Assembly (NCBI RefSeq): GCF_012034245.1
Contig: NZ_JAATEO010000045.1
Span: 1-32,905, forward strand
Origin: Micromonospora thermarum
Lineage (GTDB): Bacteria > Actinomycetota > Actinomycetes > Mycobacteriales > Micromonosporaceae
Direction of reading: 5' to 3'
Length of the DNA: 32,905 bases
Shown: positions 1 to 7,719 of the stretch, piece by piece
Numbering within the stretch: position 1 is the stretch's first letter
Layout: each line of letters begins with the position of its first letter
Translations under genes and position numbers: made by a program
Notes under the pieces: model-generated
The model's database searches: none
What the model was told of the DNA's origin: nothing
The model's input: the letters and a program-made list of their open reading frames with translations, nothing else

Positions 1-569
1 GGGCCCGCCCCCCGCCCCGCGGGGCGCCCGCCCCAGCGGGGGGGCCCCACGGCCCGGGGGGACCCCGCCAGGACGGCGACGAGCAGCAGCGACACGCCCC
101 GGAGCGTCGTGAGGGTCCGGCCGACCTGCACCGCCAGGGCCGCGAGCAGCAGGCCGACGAGCACGGTGTGCGTCACCGCCCGGGCGCGCCGTCCGGCGAG
201 GCGGGACACCGCGCCGAGCAGCCCCACCGCGAGCGTCGGAACCAGCGCGACCAGCGCCACCAGCAGCAGGATCTCGCCGCGGTCGGCGCGGTGGAACAGG
301 AAGAAGTCCGGGCTGCGGCCCAGGACGTCCAGCAGCGGCTGGGTGACCGCGAGCCCCACCAGGGCGGTGATCTCCAGCAGCCGGCCGCCCTCCGCGCGCC
401 AGCCGTCCCGAAGCCGCACGGCCCGCCAGCCGTCCCGGAGCCGCACGGCCCGCCGGCCGGGTCGGCCGTCCTCGGTGCCCGGTCCGGTCGCGGTCGGCGG
501 GCGGGGCGCGGTGTCGGTGGAGTCCGGGGCCGGTGGATCCGCTGTCGGTGGGGTGGCCGGGTCAGCCAC
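1..569 (-). CDS. Integral membrane protein, probable N-terminal part of a sulfatase-like protein (partial)
   Basis: The reading frame starts at a GTG (567-569) that overlaps the end of the methyltransferase gene by 8 bp, and stays open to the left edge, so the C-terminal part is missing. About 189 residues are visible: a Pro/Thr/Asp-rich N-terminus (about 50 residues) with a short duplicated segment (RLRDGWRAV twice in a row), then at least three hydrophobic segments, with VTQPLLDVLGRSPDFFLF between the first two. I associate this hydrophobic region, next to a tiny LDxGSGS protein and a two-domain methyltransferase, with membrane proteins that carry an extracellular sulfatase/phosphatase-fold domain; that domain lies outside the window, so the name is an inference. 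Third gene of a tight operon. The last 70 or so bases are almost pure G+C and may be unreliable. Confidence 0.6.
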   Translation of the reverse strand, partial: MADPATPPTADPPAPDSTDTAPRPPTATGPGTEDGRPGRRAVRLRDGWRAVRLRDGWRAEGGRLLEITALVGLAVTQPLLDVLGRSPDFFLFHRADRGEILLLVALVALVPTLAVGLLGAVSRLAGRRARAVTHTVLVGLLLAALAVQVGRTLTTLRGVSLLLVAVLAGSPRAVGPPRWGGRPAGRGAG

Positions 570-1980
570 CCACGACCGCCCGGTAGAGCGTCCGGGTGCC
601 CGAGGGCAGGTCGAGGCGGTTCTCGATGCGGCACCGGGTTCCGAGCAGCCGTTCGAACTCGTCGCGGCGGTAGTCGGGGAAGAGACCGTCCGGCTTGTTC
701 GCCAGCAGTCGAAGGGCCATCGGGTCCTCGGGATGCACGAACTCCACGACGAGCCGGGCGCCGGGCGCGCCGAAGCCGGCCAGCCAGTCCACCACCTCGG
801 GCAGGGGCACGTTGCGCCCGATCGCCAGATGGTGCACCACGGCCAGGGCGAGCACCGCGTCGGCCCGTGCCCGGTCGGCGAAGGCGGCCCGCTCGACGCC
901 CCGCCAGCCCCCACCGGGGGACGGGTCGGCCAGGTCCATCACCAGCGGCAGGATGTGCCGCTCCCCCTCGGCCCGCAGCGCCCGGTACAGCCGGTCCACC
1001 ACCGCCGGGTCCTGTTCCACGGCGACGACGTAGTCGGCGTGGTCGGCGGCGAGGCGGGCGTAGCGGCCGTCGTTGGCACCGAGGTCGAGCGCGAGGCGGG
1101 CGCGCGGCCCGGCGGCCAGCGACCCGGCGACGAAGCTCTCCTTGGCCGCCCGGTCGGCGGCGCTGTAACCGCAGGTGCGCTGGTAGTCGATCCAGTGGCT
1201 GGCGGGTGGTTGCCGGTCCAGGCGGCCGACCAGGCGTTCCAGTCCGCGTACGGTGGCCAGCGCCAGCTCACGCGAGTAGCCGGCGGCGCGCAGCTGGGTG
1301 CGGACGTCGGCCGTGCTGGCCCGGGCGTTGCGGCGCTGCATCGCGTCGTGCAGGTGCACGTGGGTGAACACGCCGGGCCGCAGCCGGCGGACACCGGCGA
1401 AGAGGCGGCGCATCTCGTCCGGCTCGATGCCGTCGACCCGGGACCGTAGCCACGGCTGGAAGTCCAGCCCGAGGTGGGCGCCGAGCAGGAGCGGGTAGAG
1501 CAGCGTCTGGCAGAACTGGCGGTAGCCGGCCCACGGCTCGCCGTCGCGCACCGGCGTGAACGAGCCGACGTCGATGAAGACCGGCTGTGCGCCGCGCCAC
1601 TGGAGGTTGTAGGCGGACCCGTCCTTGGTCGTGAAGCCGGCCGGCAGCGCCGCGCGCAGGATCTGCAGGTGCAGCAGGGCCGCGTCGCGCAGCATGGTGT
1701 GGGACCACTCGTACGGGTGAGAGACGAACGGGATGCGCTCGTGGCGCAGCACGGCCGCCCAGCCCTCCGGCACGGGGGCGGTCTCGACGGGCTCGGTGCC
1801 GCACACCCTCCCCTCGGCGAGCAGGGCGGGGAAGAAGTCGCTGGCGGCGAGCGCCCGCCACTCGGCGGCGGCCCGCTCGTCCAGCACCCGCAGCACCTCG
1901 TCGCCGTGGTGGTAGACCCGGTTCGCCGGGTCGCGGAAGGACGCCGGTTCGGCCCGTAGGCCGGTGTCGGGGTACGCCAT
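562..1980 (-). CDS. Two-domain class I SAM-dependent methyltransferase
   Basis: A 472-residue protein starting at the ATG 1978-1980, 5 nt after the stop of the small upstream gene; the frame is open further upstream but that part crosses the neighbouring gene. The C-terminal half is a Rossmann methyltransferase: SAM motif I LALDLGANDGRY at about 296-307, the acidic residue in VVAVEQDP at the end of beta2, and LALAVVHHLA further on. The N-terminal half (about 20-230) contains KDGSAYNLQW (119-128) followed by PVFID, spacing reminiscent of the catalytic loop and metal-binding Asp of aminoglycoside-phosphotransferase/kinase folds; that resemblance is my inference. The substrate is unknown. The gene sits between a tiny membrane protein and a large membrane protein, overlapping the latter by 8 bp, so a role in modifying a surface glycan or lipid is plausible but unproven. 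Confidence 0.85.
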   Translation of the reverse strand: MAYPDTGLRAEPASFRDPANRVYHHGDEVLRVLDERAAAEWRALAASDFFPALLAEGRVCGTEPVETAPVPEGWAAVLRHERIPFVSHPYEWSHTMLRDAALLHLQILRAALPAGFTTKDGSAYNLQWRGAQPVFIDVGSFTPVRDGEPWAGYRQFCQTLLYPLLLGAHLGLDFQPWLRSRVDGIEPDEMRRLFAGVRRLRPGVFTHVHLHDAMQRRNARASTADVRTQLRAAGYSRELALATVRGLERLVGRLDRQPPASHWIDYQRTCGYSAADRAAKESFVAGSLAAGPRARLALDLGANDGRYARLAADHADYVVAVEQDPAVVDRLYRALRAEGERHILPLVMDLADPSPGGGWRGVERAAFADRARADAVLALAVVHHLAIGRNVPLPEVVDWLAGFGAPGARLVVEFVHPEDPMALRLLANKPDGLFPDYRRDEFERLLGTRCRIENRLDLPSGTRTLYRAVVGG

Positions 1981-1985
1981 GCCGG

Positions 1986-2135
1986 TCAGTGCTGGTCGGT
2001 GGGCTGCTTGCGGAACCGGTCCACCAGGCGCCGCCAGTAGAGCTTGGCCGCCACCGCGACGCCGGCCACGCCGCCGACCACCGCCTGCACGATCAGGCTG
2101 CCGGAACCCGCGTCCAGGTACGCCAGATGGTTCAC
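1986..2135 (-). CDS. Tiny membrane protein with LDAGSGS motif
   Basis: A 49-residue protein. The GTG start (2133-2135) is chosen because AAGGAG lies 6 nt upstream; the frame runs further upstream without a better site. It begins VNHLAYLDAGSGSL, followed by a single Gly/Val/Ala-rich hydrophobic helix (about 14-31) and a basic, aromatic tail (KLYWRRLVDRFRKQ), so it is predicted to be a one-span inner-membrane protein with a cytosolic positive tail. The L-D-x-G-S-G-S start is a recurrent motif of very small proteins found next to methyltransferase and sulfatase-type genes in many bacteria. It heads the three-gene operon. No biochemical role is known to me. Confidence 0.75.
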   Translation of the reverse strand: MNHLAYLDAGSGSLIVQAVVGGVAGVAVAAKLYWRRLVDRFRKQPTDQH

Positions 2136-2302
2136 CGACCGCTCCTTCCGTATCGACCCTCGGCGCACCGGAGCATCCCGCTGAGGGTTTTGACCCGGTG
2201 CGCCGGACTTGTCGGTCACAGTACGCGGAAAGACACCCCGGCGAGGGCGAGACCGGGCACCCGGTGTCCGATCCGTTCAAGACCGGACGGCGCCACGCGC
2301 CC

Positions 2303-2308
2303 TACCGT
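2303..2308 (+). promoter_or_regulatory. Probable -10 element of a leaderless VOC gene promoter
   Basis: TACCGT lies 7 nt before the ATG at 2316, leaving no room for a Shine-Dalgarno site, so transcription probably begins at or next to the start codon. No convincing -35 is seen. The same arrangement recurs at several genes in the window. Confidence 0.4.
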
Positions 2309-2315
2309 GGCCGGC

Positions 2316-2708
2316 ATGACGCCTCACTTCGACCTGATCGGTATGGCCGTCACCGACATGGCCCGCACCCTCGACTTCTACCGGCGACTCGGCCTCGACA
2401 TCCCGCCCGGCGCGGAGTCCGAACCGCACGTGGAGGTGACCCTGCCCGGCGGTGTCCGGCTCGCCTGGGACGCGGTCGACACGGTCCGCTCGTTCGACCC
2501 GGACTGGACACCGCCGACCGGCAGCCCCCGGGTCAACCTCGCCTTCCGCTGCGCCGACCCGGCCGAGGTCGACCGCTGGTACGCCGAGCTCACCGACGCC
2601 GGCCACCACGGCCACCTCAAGCCGTGGGACGCCTTCTGGGGACAGCGGTACGCGGTGCTGCACGACCCGGACGGCAACGGCGTGGACCTGTTCGCGCCCC
2701 TGAACTGA
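2316..2708 (+). CDS. VOC-fold (glyoxalase/bleomycin-resistance-like) protein
   Basis: A 130-residue protein covering one complete vicinal-oxygen-chelate domain with two beta-alpha-beta-beta-beta modules. It opens with FDLIGMAVTDMARTLDFYRR, the standard first strand and helix, and ends with AVLHDPDGNGVDLFAPLN, the metal-ligand strand seen in glyoxalase-like proteins. The start is the ATG at 2316; the frame runs upstream but that region is non-coding in character. The family includes dioxygenases, glyoxalases and antibiotic-binding proteins, and nothing here decides the substrate. It is monocistronic, with a probable leaderless promoter and a strong hairpin immediately downstream, and converges on the AraC-type gene. 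Confidence 0.85.
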   Translation: MTPHFDLIGMAVTDMARTLDFYRRLGLDIPPGAESEPHVEVTLPGGVRLAWDAVDTVRSFDPDWTPPTGSPRVNLAFRCADPAEVDRWYAELTDAGHHGHLKPWDAFWGQRYAVLHDPDGNGVDLFAPLN

Positions 2709-2715
2709 CGCCCCA

Positions 2716-2765
2716 AGGGCCTGTCCTGCCGATCATCTGTCGGCCAGATCGGCAGGACAGACCCT
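2716..2765. terminator. Large perfect hairpin between convergent genes; terminator, possibly REP-like
   Basis: Arms 2716-2734 and 2747-2765 pair over 19 bp with one C-A mismatch; the inner 14 bp (CTGTCCTGCCGATC and its complement) are perfect, with a 12-nt loop. It fills almost the whole gap between two convergent genes and its right end enters the stop codon of the minus-strand gene. The site fits a bidirectional terminator. The arms are longer than usual and carry no T-run, so it could also be a palindromic repeat reused as a terminator. Confidence 0.65.
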
Positions 2766-3444
2766 AGAGCAGGGCCGTCGGCGGCACCCCGGCCAGGTCG
2801 CGGGTGTCCCGGGTCAGGTGGGCCTGGTCGGCGTACCCGACGCGGGCCGCCACCTCGGCCAGCGGCGTTCCGCCCCGCGCCAGGGCCAACGCCCGCTGGA
2901 AGCGCAGGATCCGCGCGAGCGTCTTCGGGCCGTACCCGAAGAGGTGCCGGGAGCGGCGGTGCAGGGCGCGCGGGTCGAGCCCGGCCGCGGCGGCGACCGC
3001 GCCGACCGGGGCGCCGGCGGCCAGCCCGGCGGTCACCCGCGCGGCGAGCGGGTCGGGGCCGCCCGCCTCACGCAGCCGGGCGGCCACGACCTCGACCAGC
3101 GCCCGGGTCGGAGAATCGCCGGCCCGGGCCGCGAGCCGCGCGGCGACCCGGTCGCCCCAGAGCGCCGCGAGGGCGACGCGCCGGTCCCGCAGCTCGACCG
3201 CGGGTACGCCGAGGACGGCCGGCCCGGCGCCCGGCGGTAGGCGCAGCCCCACCCACCGCTCCCCCGTTCCGCCGGCGCTGACGAAGGCGGTGCGGTCGGG
3301 GCCGGCCACCAGCAACCCGGCCCGGCTGGACCAGAGCAGGTCGACACAACCGTCGGGCAGCACCCGGGTGGGCGCCGCCCCGGCGGGCACGGTGCTGGTC
3401 CAGAGCACGGCGTCGGCGATGCCGGCCGGACGTTCCCGGTACAC
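2764..3444 (-). CDS. AraC-family transcriptional regulator
   Basis: A 226-residue protein from a GTG start (3442-3444). The N-terminal half (about 20-120) holds RVLPDGCVDLLW and a GLRLPPGAGPAVLGVP segment typical of the DUF6597-type sensor domain found in many actinobacterial AraC regulators. The C-terminal 90 residues form the two helix-turn-helix DNA-binding domain: AGLDPRALHRRSRHLFGYGP for the first and PLAEVAARVGYADQAHLTRD for the second, the latter being the most conserved AraC signature. The long antisense extension of this frame over the MFS gene is not part of the gene. It is divergent from the arginase remnant, so it may once have controlled that gene or the MFS exporter beyond; this is a guess from position. 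Confidence 0.85.
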   Translation of the reverse strand: MYRERPAGIADAVLWTSTVPAGAAPTRVLPDGCVDLLWSSRAGLLVAGPDRTAFVSAGGTGERWVGLRLPPGAGPAVLGVPAVELRDRRVALAALWGDRVAARLAARAGDSPTRALVEVVAARLREAGGPDPLAARVTAGLAAGAPVGAVAAAAGLDPRALHRRSRHLFGYGPKTLARILRFQRALALARGGTPLAEVAARVGYADQAHLTRDTRDLAGVPPTALL

Positions 3445-3481
3445 GCCCCCAGCCTGCCACGCCCGACTAGCCTCGGAGGCT

Positions 3482-3795
3482 GTGCGATGGTCGGTGGTGG
3501 ACGCGCCGCTCGACTCCTCGGGGCGGGGGCGGGGCGAACGGCGGGCACCGGTCGCGCTGCGCGCGGCCGGTCTGGTCGACCGGCTGGGCGCGCGGGACGA
3601 GGGTGCGATCGACACGGTGATCACCGATCCGGTCCGCGACCCGGAGACCGGGATGGTGGGCGCCGACCAGGTCCGCCGTGCCGGTCGGGTCGCCTGCTCG
3701 GGATGAGCCTCGCGGACTTCAACGCCGACGAGGACCCCGACGGGCGCCACGCGGAGCGCGTCGTCGAGGTCCTCGCGGAGGTGCTGGCCGGCTAG
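3482..3795 (+). pseudogene. Arginase/ureohydrolase-family gene remnant with internal deletion
   Basis: A GTG-started frame (3482-3706) encodes 74 residues: VVDAPLDSSGRGRGERRAP, then ALRAAGLVDRLGARD and ITDPVRDPETGMVGADQVRR, which looks like the N-terminus of actinobacterial arginase-family proteins. It stops at a TGA. One base before that stop, in another frame, an ATG begins MSLADFNADEDPDGRHAERV and 10 further residues to a TAG at 3795, matching the conserved C-terminal end of the same family (SLADFNPxxDPDGR). The central 180-200 residues, with all metal-binding Asp/His motifs (GGDHS, DAHxD, SxDxD), are missing. The gene therefore looks destroyed by one internal deletion that also shifted the frame. 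TAGCCT at 3468-3473 may be its old leaderless -10. Confidence 0.75.
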
Positions 3796-3831
3796 GCCCG
3801 CCGCATGCGGCTCACCTGAGGAGGACGTCGG

Positions 3832-5022
3832 ATGGGGATCGCCGGATCGGGGCGGCTGTCGCCGAACGCCGCCCTGTTCCTGCTCGCCTCGATCCTCGTG
3901 TCCTTCCTGGCCGCGTCGGCCGCCCCGACCCCCCTCTACGGGATCTACCAGGAGCGCTGGCACTTCTCGCCGATCACGACGACCGTGGTGTTCGCCGTCT
4001 ACGCCGTCGCGGTGCTGGCGACCCTGCTCACGGTCGGCAAGCTGTCCGACCATGTCGGGCGACGGCCGGTCCTGCTCGTCGCGATCGCGGTCCAGATCGT
4101 CGCGCTGGTCATCTTCGTCTTCGCCAACGGCGTACCCGCGCTGCTGGTCGCCCGCGTCGTCCAGGGGCTCGCGGCCGGGGCCGCCACCGGCGCCGTCGGT
4201 GCCGCCATGCTCGACATCAACCGCGTCCGCGGCACGCTCGCCAACGCGATCGCCCCCGGCATCGGAACCGGCACCGGTGCGCTGCTCTCGGCGCTGCTCA
4301 TCCGGTACCTGCCCGCGCCGACGCGACTGGTGTACGTCGTCCTGCTCGTGATCCTGCTGATCCAGGGCGTCGGCATCGTGCTGATGCGGGAGACCGTCAC
4401 GCCGATGACGGGAGCGCTGCGGAGTCTGCGGCCGGAGATCAGCCTGCCCCGCGCCGTGCGTGGAAGGCTGCTGGGCGTCCTGCCGGTGGTCTTCGCCGTC
4501 TGGGCGCTGGCCGGCTTCTTCGGGGCGCTCGGCCCGGCGCTCGTACGCGCCCTGATGAACACGTCGATCGTGGTTGCCGGCCTGCTCCTCTTCGTCTTCG
4601 GCCTCGTCGGGTCGATCACCGTCCTGCTGCTGCGCAACGCCGCCGCGCAGACCCTGATGCTCACCGGGATCGGCGCTCTCATCCTGGGCATGGTCATCAC
4701 GCTGGTGTCGGTCATGATGGAGTCCGTTCCCGGCTTCTTCGTCGGCCTCGCGCTCGGCGGCGTCGGCTTCGGTGCCGGTTTCCAGGGCAGCCTCAAGACC
4801 GTCATACCGCTGGTGGAGGCGCACGAACGCGCCAGCGTGCTCTCCCTGCTCTACATCGTCTGCTACGTCGGCTTCGGCCTGCCCACCGTCGTCGCCGGCT
4901 TCCTCGTGGTCTACGCCGGGGGCCTGCCCATGACCGCCAACGAGTACGCCGTCGCCATCATCCTCCTCGCCCTGGTCGCCCTGCTCGGGCTGCGCAGGTC
5001 CCGCACGGCGTCACCCGGCTGA
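3832..5022 (+). CDS. Major facilitator superfamily transporter
   Basis: A 396-residue integral membrane protein with about 12 hydrophobic helices. Motif A of the superfamily is present between helices 2 and 3 (GKLSDHVGRRP, about 69-79), and VQGLAAGAATGAVGAA fits the helix 4-5 region of drug/proton antiporters. The start ATG has a textbook GAGGAGG 7 nt upstream (3818-3824). Only a short N-terminal tail precedes helix 1. The substrate is unknown; family members of this length export drugs or small metabolites by proton antiport, or take up sugars or amino acids. It lies 36 bp after the arginase remnant, so it may originally have been cotranscribed with it, and it converges on the histidine kinase gene without an obvious terminator hairpin between them. 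Confidence 0.9.
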   Translation: MGIAGSGRLSPNAALFLLASILVSFLAASAAPTPLYGIYQERWHFSPITTTVVFAVYAVAVLATLLTVGKLSDHVGRRPVLLVAIAVQIVALVIFVFANGVPALLVARVVQGLAAGAATGAVGAAMLDINRVRGTLANAIAPGIGTGTGALLSALLIRYLPAPTRLVYVVLLVILLIQGVGIVLMRETVTPMTGALRSLRPEISLPRAVRGRLLGVLPVVFAVWALAGFFGALGPALVRALMNTSIVVAGLLLFVFGLVGSITVLLLRNAAAQTLMLTGIGALILGMVITLVSVMMESVPGFFVGLALGGVGFGAGFQGSLKTVIPLVEAHERASVLSLLYIVCYVGFGLPTVVAGFLVVYAGGLPMTANEYAVAIILLALVALLGLRRSRTASPG

Positions 5023-5076
5023 CCACCGCCGACCGGGCAAGCGTTCGGCGCGGGGCTGGCCCGGCCCGTGCGCCGG

Positions 5077-6555
5077 CTATGCGCCGGCTGCGGGATGGGG
5101 CAGGCGCACGGTGAACACGGTCCGGCCCGGCCGGCTCTCCACCGACACGGTGCCGTGGTGCGCCTCCACCACGGCGGCGACGATGGCCAGGCCGAGGCCG
5201 GTGCTGCCGTGCGCCCGGGACCGGGAGCTGTCGCCGCGCGCGAACCGCTCGAAGACGTCCGGTCGCAGGTCGGCGGGGATGCCGGGACCGTCGTCGGCGA
5301 CGCGGAGCACCGCGGCGTCCGGCTCGACGGCCAGGCCGGTGGTGACGGTGGTGCCCGCCGGTGTGTGCACCCGGGCGTTGGCCAGCAGGTTGGCCAGCAC
5401 CTGGTGCAGCCGGGCCGGGTCGCCCGGCACCCGGATCACCTGGTCCGGCAGGTCGAGCTGCCAGCGGTGCTCCGGCCCGGCGACGTGCGCGTCGCTGACG
5501 GCGTCCACCGCGAGGGCGGAGAGGTCCACCGGTTCGACCGCGAGGGGCCGGCCCGAGTCGAGCCGGGCGAGCAGCAGCAGGTCGTCGACGAGGCTGGTCA
5601 TCCTCGTGCTCTCCGACTCCACCCGGCGCAGGGCGTGCGCCACGTCGGGCGGCACCCGGTCCCGGCCGCGTCGGGCCACCTCGGCGTACCCCCGGATGGC
5701 CGCGAGCGGGGTGCGCAGCTCGTGGCTCGCGTCGGCGACGAACTGGCGTACGCGCGTCTCGCTGGCCTGCCGGGCGGCGAGCGCGGCGGCGACGTGCCCG
5801 AGCATGCGGTTGAGTGCGGCGCCGACCTGGCCGACCTCGGTACGCGGGTCGGTGTCGGCGTCCGGCACCCGGACCGACAGCGCCACCTCGCCCCGGTCGA
5901 GCGGCAGCTCGCTGACCCGGCCGGCGGTGGCGGCGACCCGCCGCAGCGGACGCAGGGTACGCCGGACGATGAGCGCGCCGGCGACGCCCGCGACGACGAG
6001 TCCCGCGCCGGCGACCGCGGCCTGTGCCGCGACCATCCACATGACCGTCTCCCGCACGTCGGCCAGCGGGATCGCCAGGACGCGGACCTCGCCCGCGCGC
6101 CAGGTCCGCCCGACCGCCCGGTAGTCGCCGCGGTCACCGAGGCCCACGGTCCGGGGAGCGCCGCCCGCCGGCAGTCCGGCCAGCGCCGTCACCTCGCCGA
6201 CCGGGATGGTCTCCCCGCCGGGCCGGGTGCCGGATTGGATCCGGGCATCGACGATCCGGCCGTCCACCACGGTCGCCACGACGGTGTCGGGCGGTAGGCC
6301 GGGTGGGATCCCGCGCTCCTCCCCCGGCCCCCAGCGCGGAAACGGGCGCTCCGCGCGCCCGGTGTCGGGGACCAGTTGGGCGTCCACCCGGTCGATGAGG
6401 AACTGCCGCAGCGCGGCCGTGGTGATGCCGCCGATGGCGACGCTGACGACGGCGAGCAGGGTGACCAGGATGACCACCAGCCGGGTCCGCAGCGACCAGC
6501 CGGCAAGCCACCGGCGCAGCGGGCCCGGGAGATCACTCGGCGGGCTTGAGGACAT
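5077..6555 (-). CDS. Two-component sensor histidine kinase
   Basis: A 492-residue membrane kinase. One transmembrane helix lies at about 25-48, then an extracytoplasmic domain of about 120 residues with no recognised ligand-binding fold, a second helix at about 171-196, a HAMP linker (about 197-255), the HisKA dimerisation domain with phospho-acceptor His278 in ASHELRTPLAAIRGY, and a HATPase domain with N box (Asn393 in NLLANARVHTPAG), G1 box DDGPGIP (421-427) and G2 box GSTGLGLA (450-457). All catalytic motifs are intact. The start ATG lies inside the end of the response regulator gene (23-bp overlap), so the two are translationally coupled. The architecture resembles mycobacterial OmpR-partner kinases such as TcrY; the signal is not evident. 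Confidence 0.93.
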   Translation of the reverse strand: MSSSPPSDLPGPLRRWLAGWSLRTRLVVILVTLLAVVSVAIGGITTAALRQFLIDRVDAQLVPDTGRAERPFPRWGPGEERGIPPGLPPDTVVATVVDGRIVDARIQSGTRPGGETIPVGEVTALAGLPAGGAPRTVGLGDRGDYRAVGRTWRAGEVRVLAIPLADVRETVMWMVAAQAAVAGAGLVVAGVAGALIVRRTLRPLRRVAATAGRVSELPLDRGEVALSVRVPDADTDPRTEVGQVGAALNRMLGHVAAALAARQASETRVRQFVADASHELRTPLAAIRGYAEVARRGRDRVPPDVAHALRRVESESTRMTSLVDDLLLLARLDSGRPLAVEPVDLSALAVDAVSDAHVAGPEHRWQLDLPDQVIRVPGDPARLHQVLANLLANARVHTPAGTTVTTGLAVEPDAAVLRVADDGPGIPADLRPDVFERFARGDSSRSRAHGSTGLGLAIVAAVVEAHHGTVSVESRPGRTVFTVRLPHPAAGA

Positions 6556-7288
6556 AGCCCGCGCCGCGCAGCGTGTGGATCATCGGCTTACGGCCGGCGT
6601 CGATCTTCTTTCGCAGGTACGAGATGTACAGCTCGACGACGTTGGCCTGGCCGCCGAAGTCGTAGTTCCAGACCCGGTCGAGGATCTGCGCCTTGCTGAG
6701 CACCCGGCGTGGGTTGCGCATCAGGTACCGCAGCAGCTCGAACTCGGTGGCCGTCAGGGTGATCAGCTGGCCGTCGCGGCGTACCTCGTGGCTGTCCTCG
6801 TCGAGGCTGAGGTCGCCGACGGTGAGCACCGCCTCCTCGCGGGTGGCGACGGCGAAGCCGGAGCGGCGCAGCAGCGCCCGCAGGCGGGCGATCACCTCTT
6901 CCAGGCTGAACGGCTTGGTCACGTAGTCGTCACCGCCGACGGTCAGCCCGGCGATCCGCTCCTCGACGGCGTCCCGCGCGGTGAGGAAGAGCACCGGCAC
7001 GGTCGGGTAGACCTCCCGCAGCCGGCGCAGCACCGCGAAGCCGTCCAGGTCGGGCAGCATCACGTCGAGGATCACCGCGTCCGGCTGGAACTGGCGGGCG
7101 GCGCTCAACGCCGCCATGCCGTTGCCCGCGGTGCGCACCTGCCAACCCTCGTAGCGCAGCGCCATCGACAGCAGGTCGGTCAGGGTCGGCTCGTCGTCGA
7201 CCACCAGGACGCGGACGGGCTGCCCGTCGGGACGGCGCAGCTCGAGCCGGACCGGGCCGGCCTGCTCGTTGGTCACCATGGCCCCCAT
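6533..7288 (-). CDS. OmpR/PhoB-family response regulator
   Basis: A 251-residue regulator: receiver domain with acidic pair DD31-32, phospho-acceptor Asp75 (VILDVMLPD), Thr103 and Lys125 (TKPF), followed by a winged-helix DNA-binding domain (about 150-250) ending in the conserved RGAGYVLKP. The start is the ATG at 7286-7288; a second in-frame ATG nine bases later (7277-7279) is almost as likely. The frame stays open further upstream but that stretch lies over the small antisense gene. It is the first gene of an operon with the kinase, overlapping it by 23 bp. By family rule it binds direct repeats at target promoters after phosphorylation; the targets cannot be read from the window. Confidence 0.93.
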   Translation of the reverse strand: MGAMVTNEQAGPVRLELRRPDGQPVRVLVVDDEPTLTDLLSMALRYEGWQVRTAGNGMAALSAARQFQPDAVILDVMLPDLDGFAVLRRLREVYPTVPVLFLTARDAVEERIAGLTVGGDDYVTKPFSLEEVIARLRALLRRSGFAVATREEAVLTVGDLSLDEDSHEVRRDGQLITLTATEFELLRYLMRNPRRVLSKAQILDRVWNYDFGGQANVVELYISYLRKKIDAGRKPMIHTLRGAGYVLKPAE

Positions 7289-7344
7289 CGTGGGCGGGTC
7301 CGCTGTGCCGCGCTTGTGCGGTTCCTGTGTCCCCGCTGTGCACG

Positions 7345-7578
7345 CTACTCGGACATGCCCACCGGGTAGGTGTGGACGAACCGCATCTCCCAGGTCCCGG
7401 AGCCGTCCGGCCGGTCGCGCTCGTAGAGGTGGTCCGGAGCCCCGGTGACCGTCGGGCCACCGCCGTCGGGGTGGCGCAGCACCCAGCGGGCCGGCGGGGC
7501 GCCGTCGGGGTCGGCCGGCAGCGCGCGGACCAGGTCGTGGGCCGGCCCGCCGACGAAGCGTACGGTCACCTCGCTCAT
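7345..7578 (-). CDS. Small conserved hypothetical protein
   Basis: A 77-residue soluble protein beginning MSEVTVRFVGGPAHDLVRAL, with a Pro/Gly-rich centre and an aromatic C-terminal strand (TWEMRFVHTYPV). GGAGGTGGG directly precedes the ATG (7576-7578), which fixes the start. It has the look of a small beta-rich domain and I do not recognise a function. It lies upstream of the response regulator gene on the same strand, 56 bp away, and is divergent from the Ser/Thr kinase gene. TAGCTT at about 7611-7616 (minus strand) is a possible -10 for it. Confidence 0.65.
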   Translation of the reverse strand: MSEVTVRFVGGPAHDLVRALPADPDGAPPARWVLRHPDGGGPTVTGAPDHLYERDRPDGSGTWEMRFVHTYPVGMSE

Positions 7579-7652
7579 CCCACCTCCATGGGTACGCGCC
7601 CTCGGCTCGCAAGCTACCGCACCCGGGACGGGCCCCGGCCGGTCCCGCGACG

Positions 7653-7678
7653 GTTTGCCCTGATCGGCGCTCGGGTAC
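7653..7678 (+). promoter_or_regulatory. Sigma-B/F-type promoter of the Ser/Thr kinase gene
   Basis: GTTT at 7653-7656 and GGGTAC at 7673-7678 are separated by 16 bp. This matches the actinobacterial general-stress promoter pattern (GTTT or GNNT, N14-16, GGGTAY). The expected transcription start near 7685-7688 leaves a leader of about 33 nt containing the kinase gene's ribosome-binding site. The match is seen in the sequence; sigma-factor use is inferred. Confidence 0.6.
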
Positions 7679-7719
7679 CGGCACCCTCAGCAGGTCGCAC
7701 ACGAGACGAGGAGTTGCCG

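Noticed and set aside
1981..2280. N-terminal extension of the methyltransferase frame by 100 residues
   Set aside because: It covers the tiny LDAGSGS gene in another frame, which has its own AAGGAG site, and the family-like sequence begins only at the ATG at 1980.
3445..4824. Very long minus-strand frame joined to the AraC-type gene
   Set aside because: It is antisense to the well-supported MFS gene, is full of His/Gln/Asp/Arg low-complexity sequence typical of GC-rich shadow frames, and AraC homology starts after 3444.
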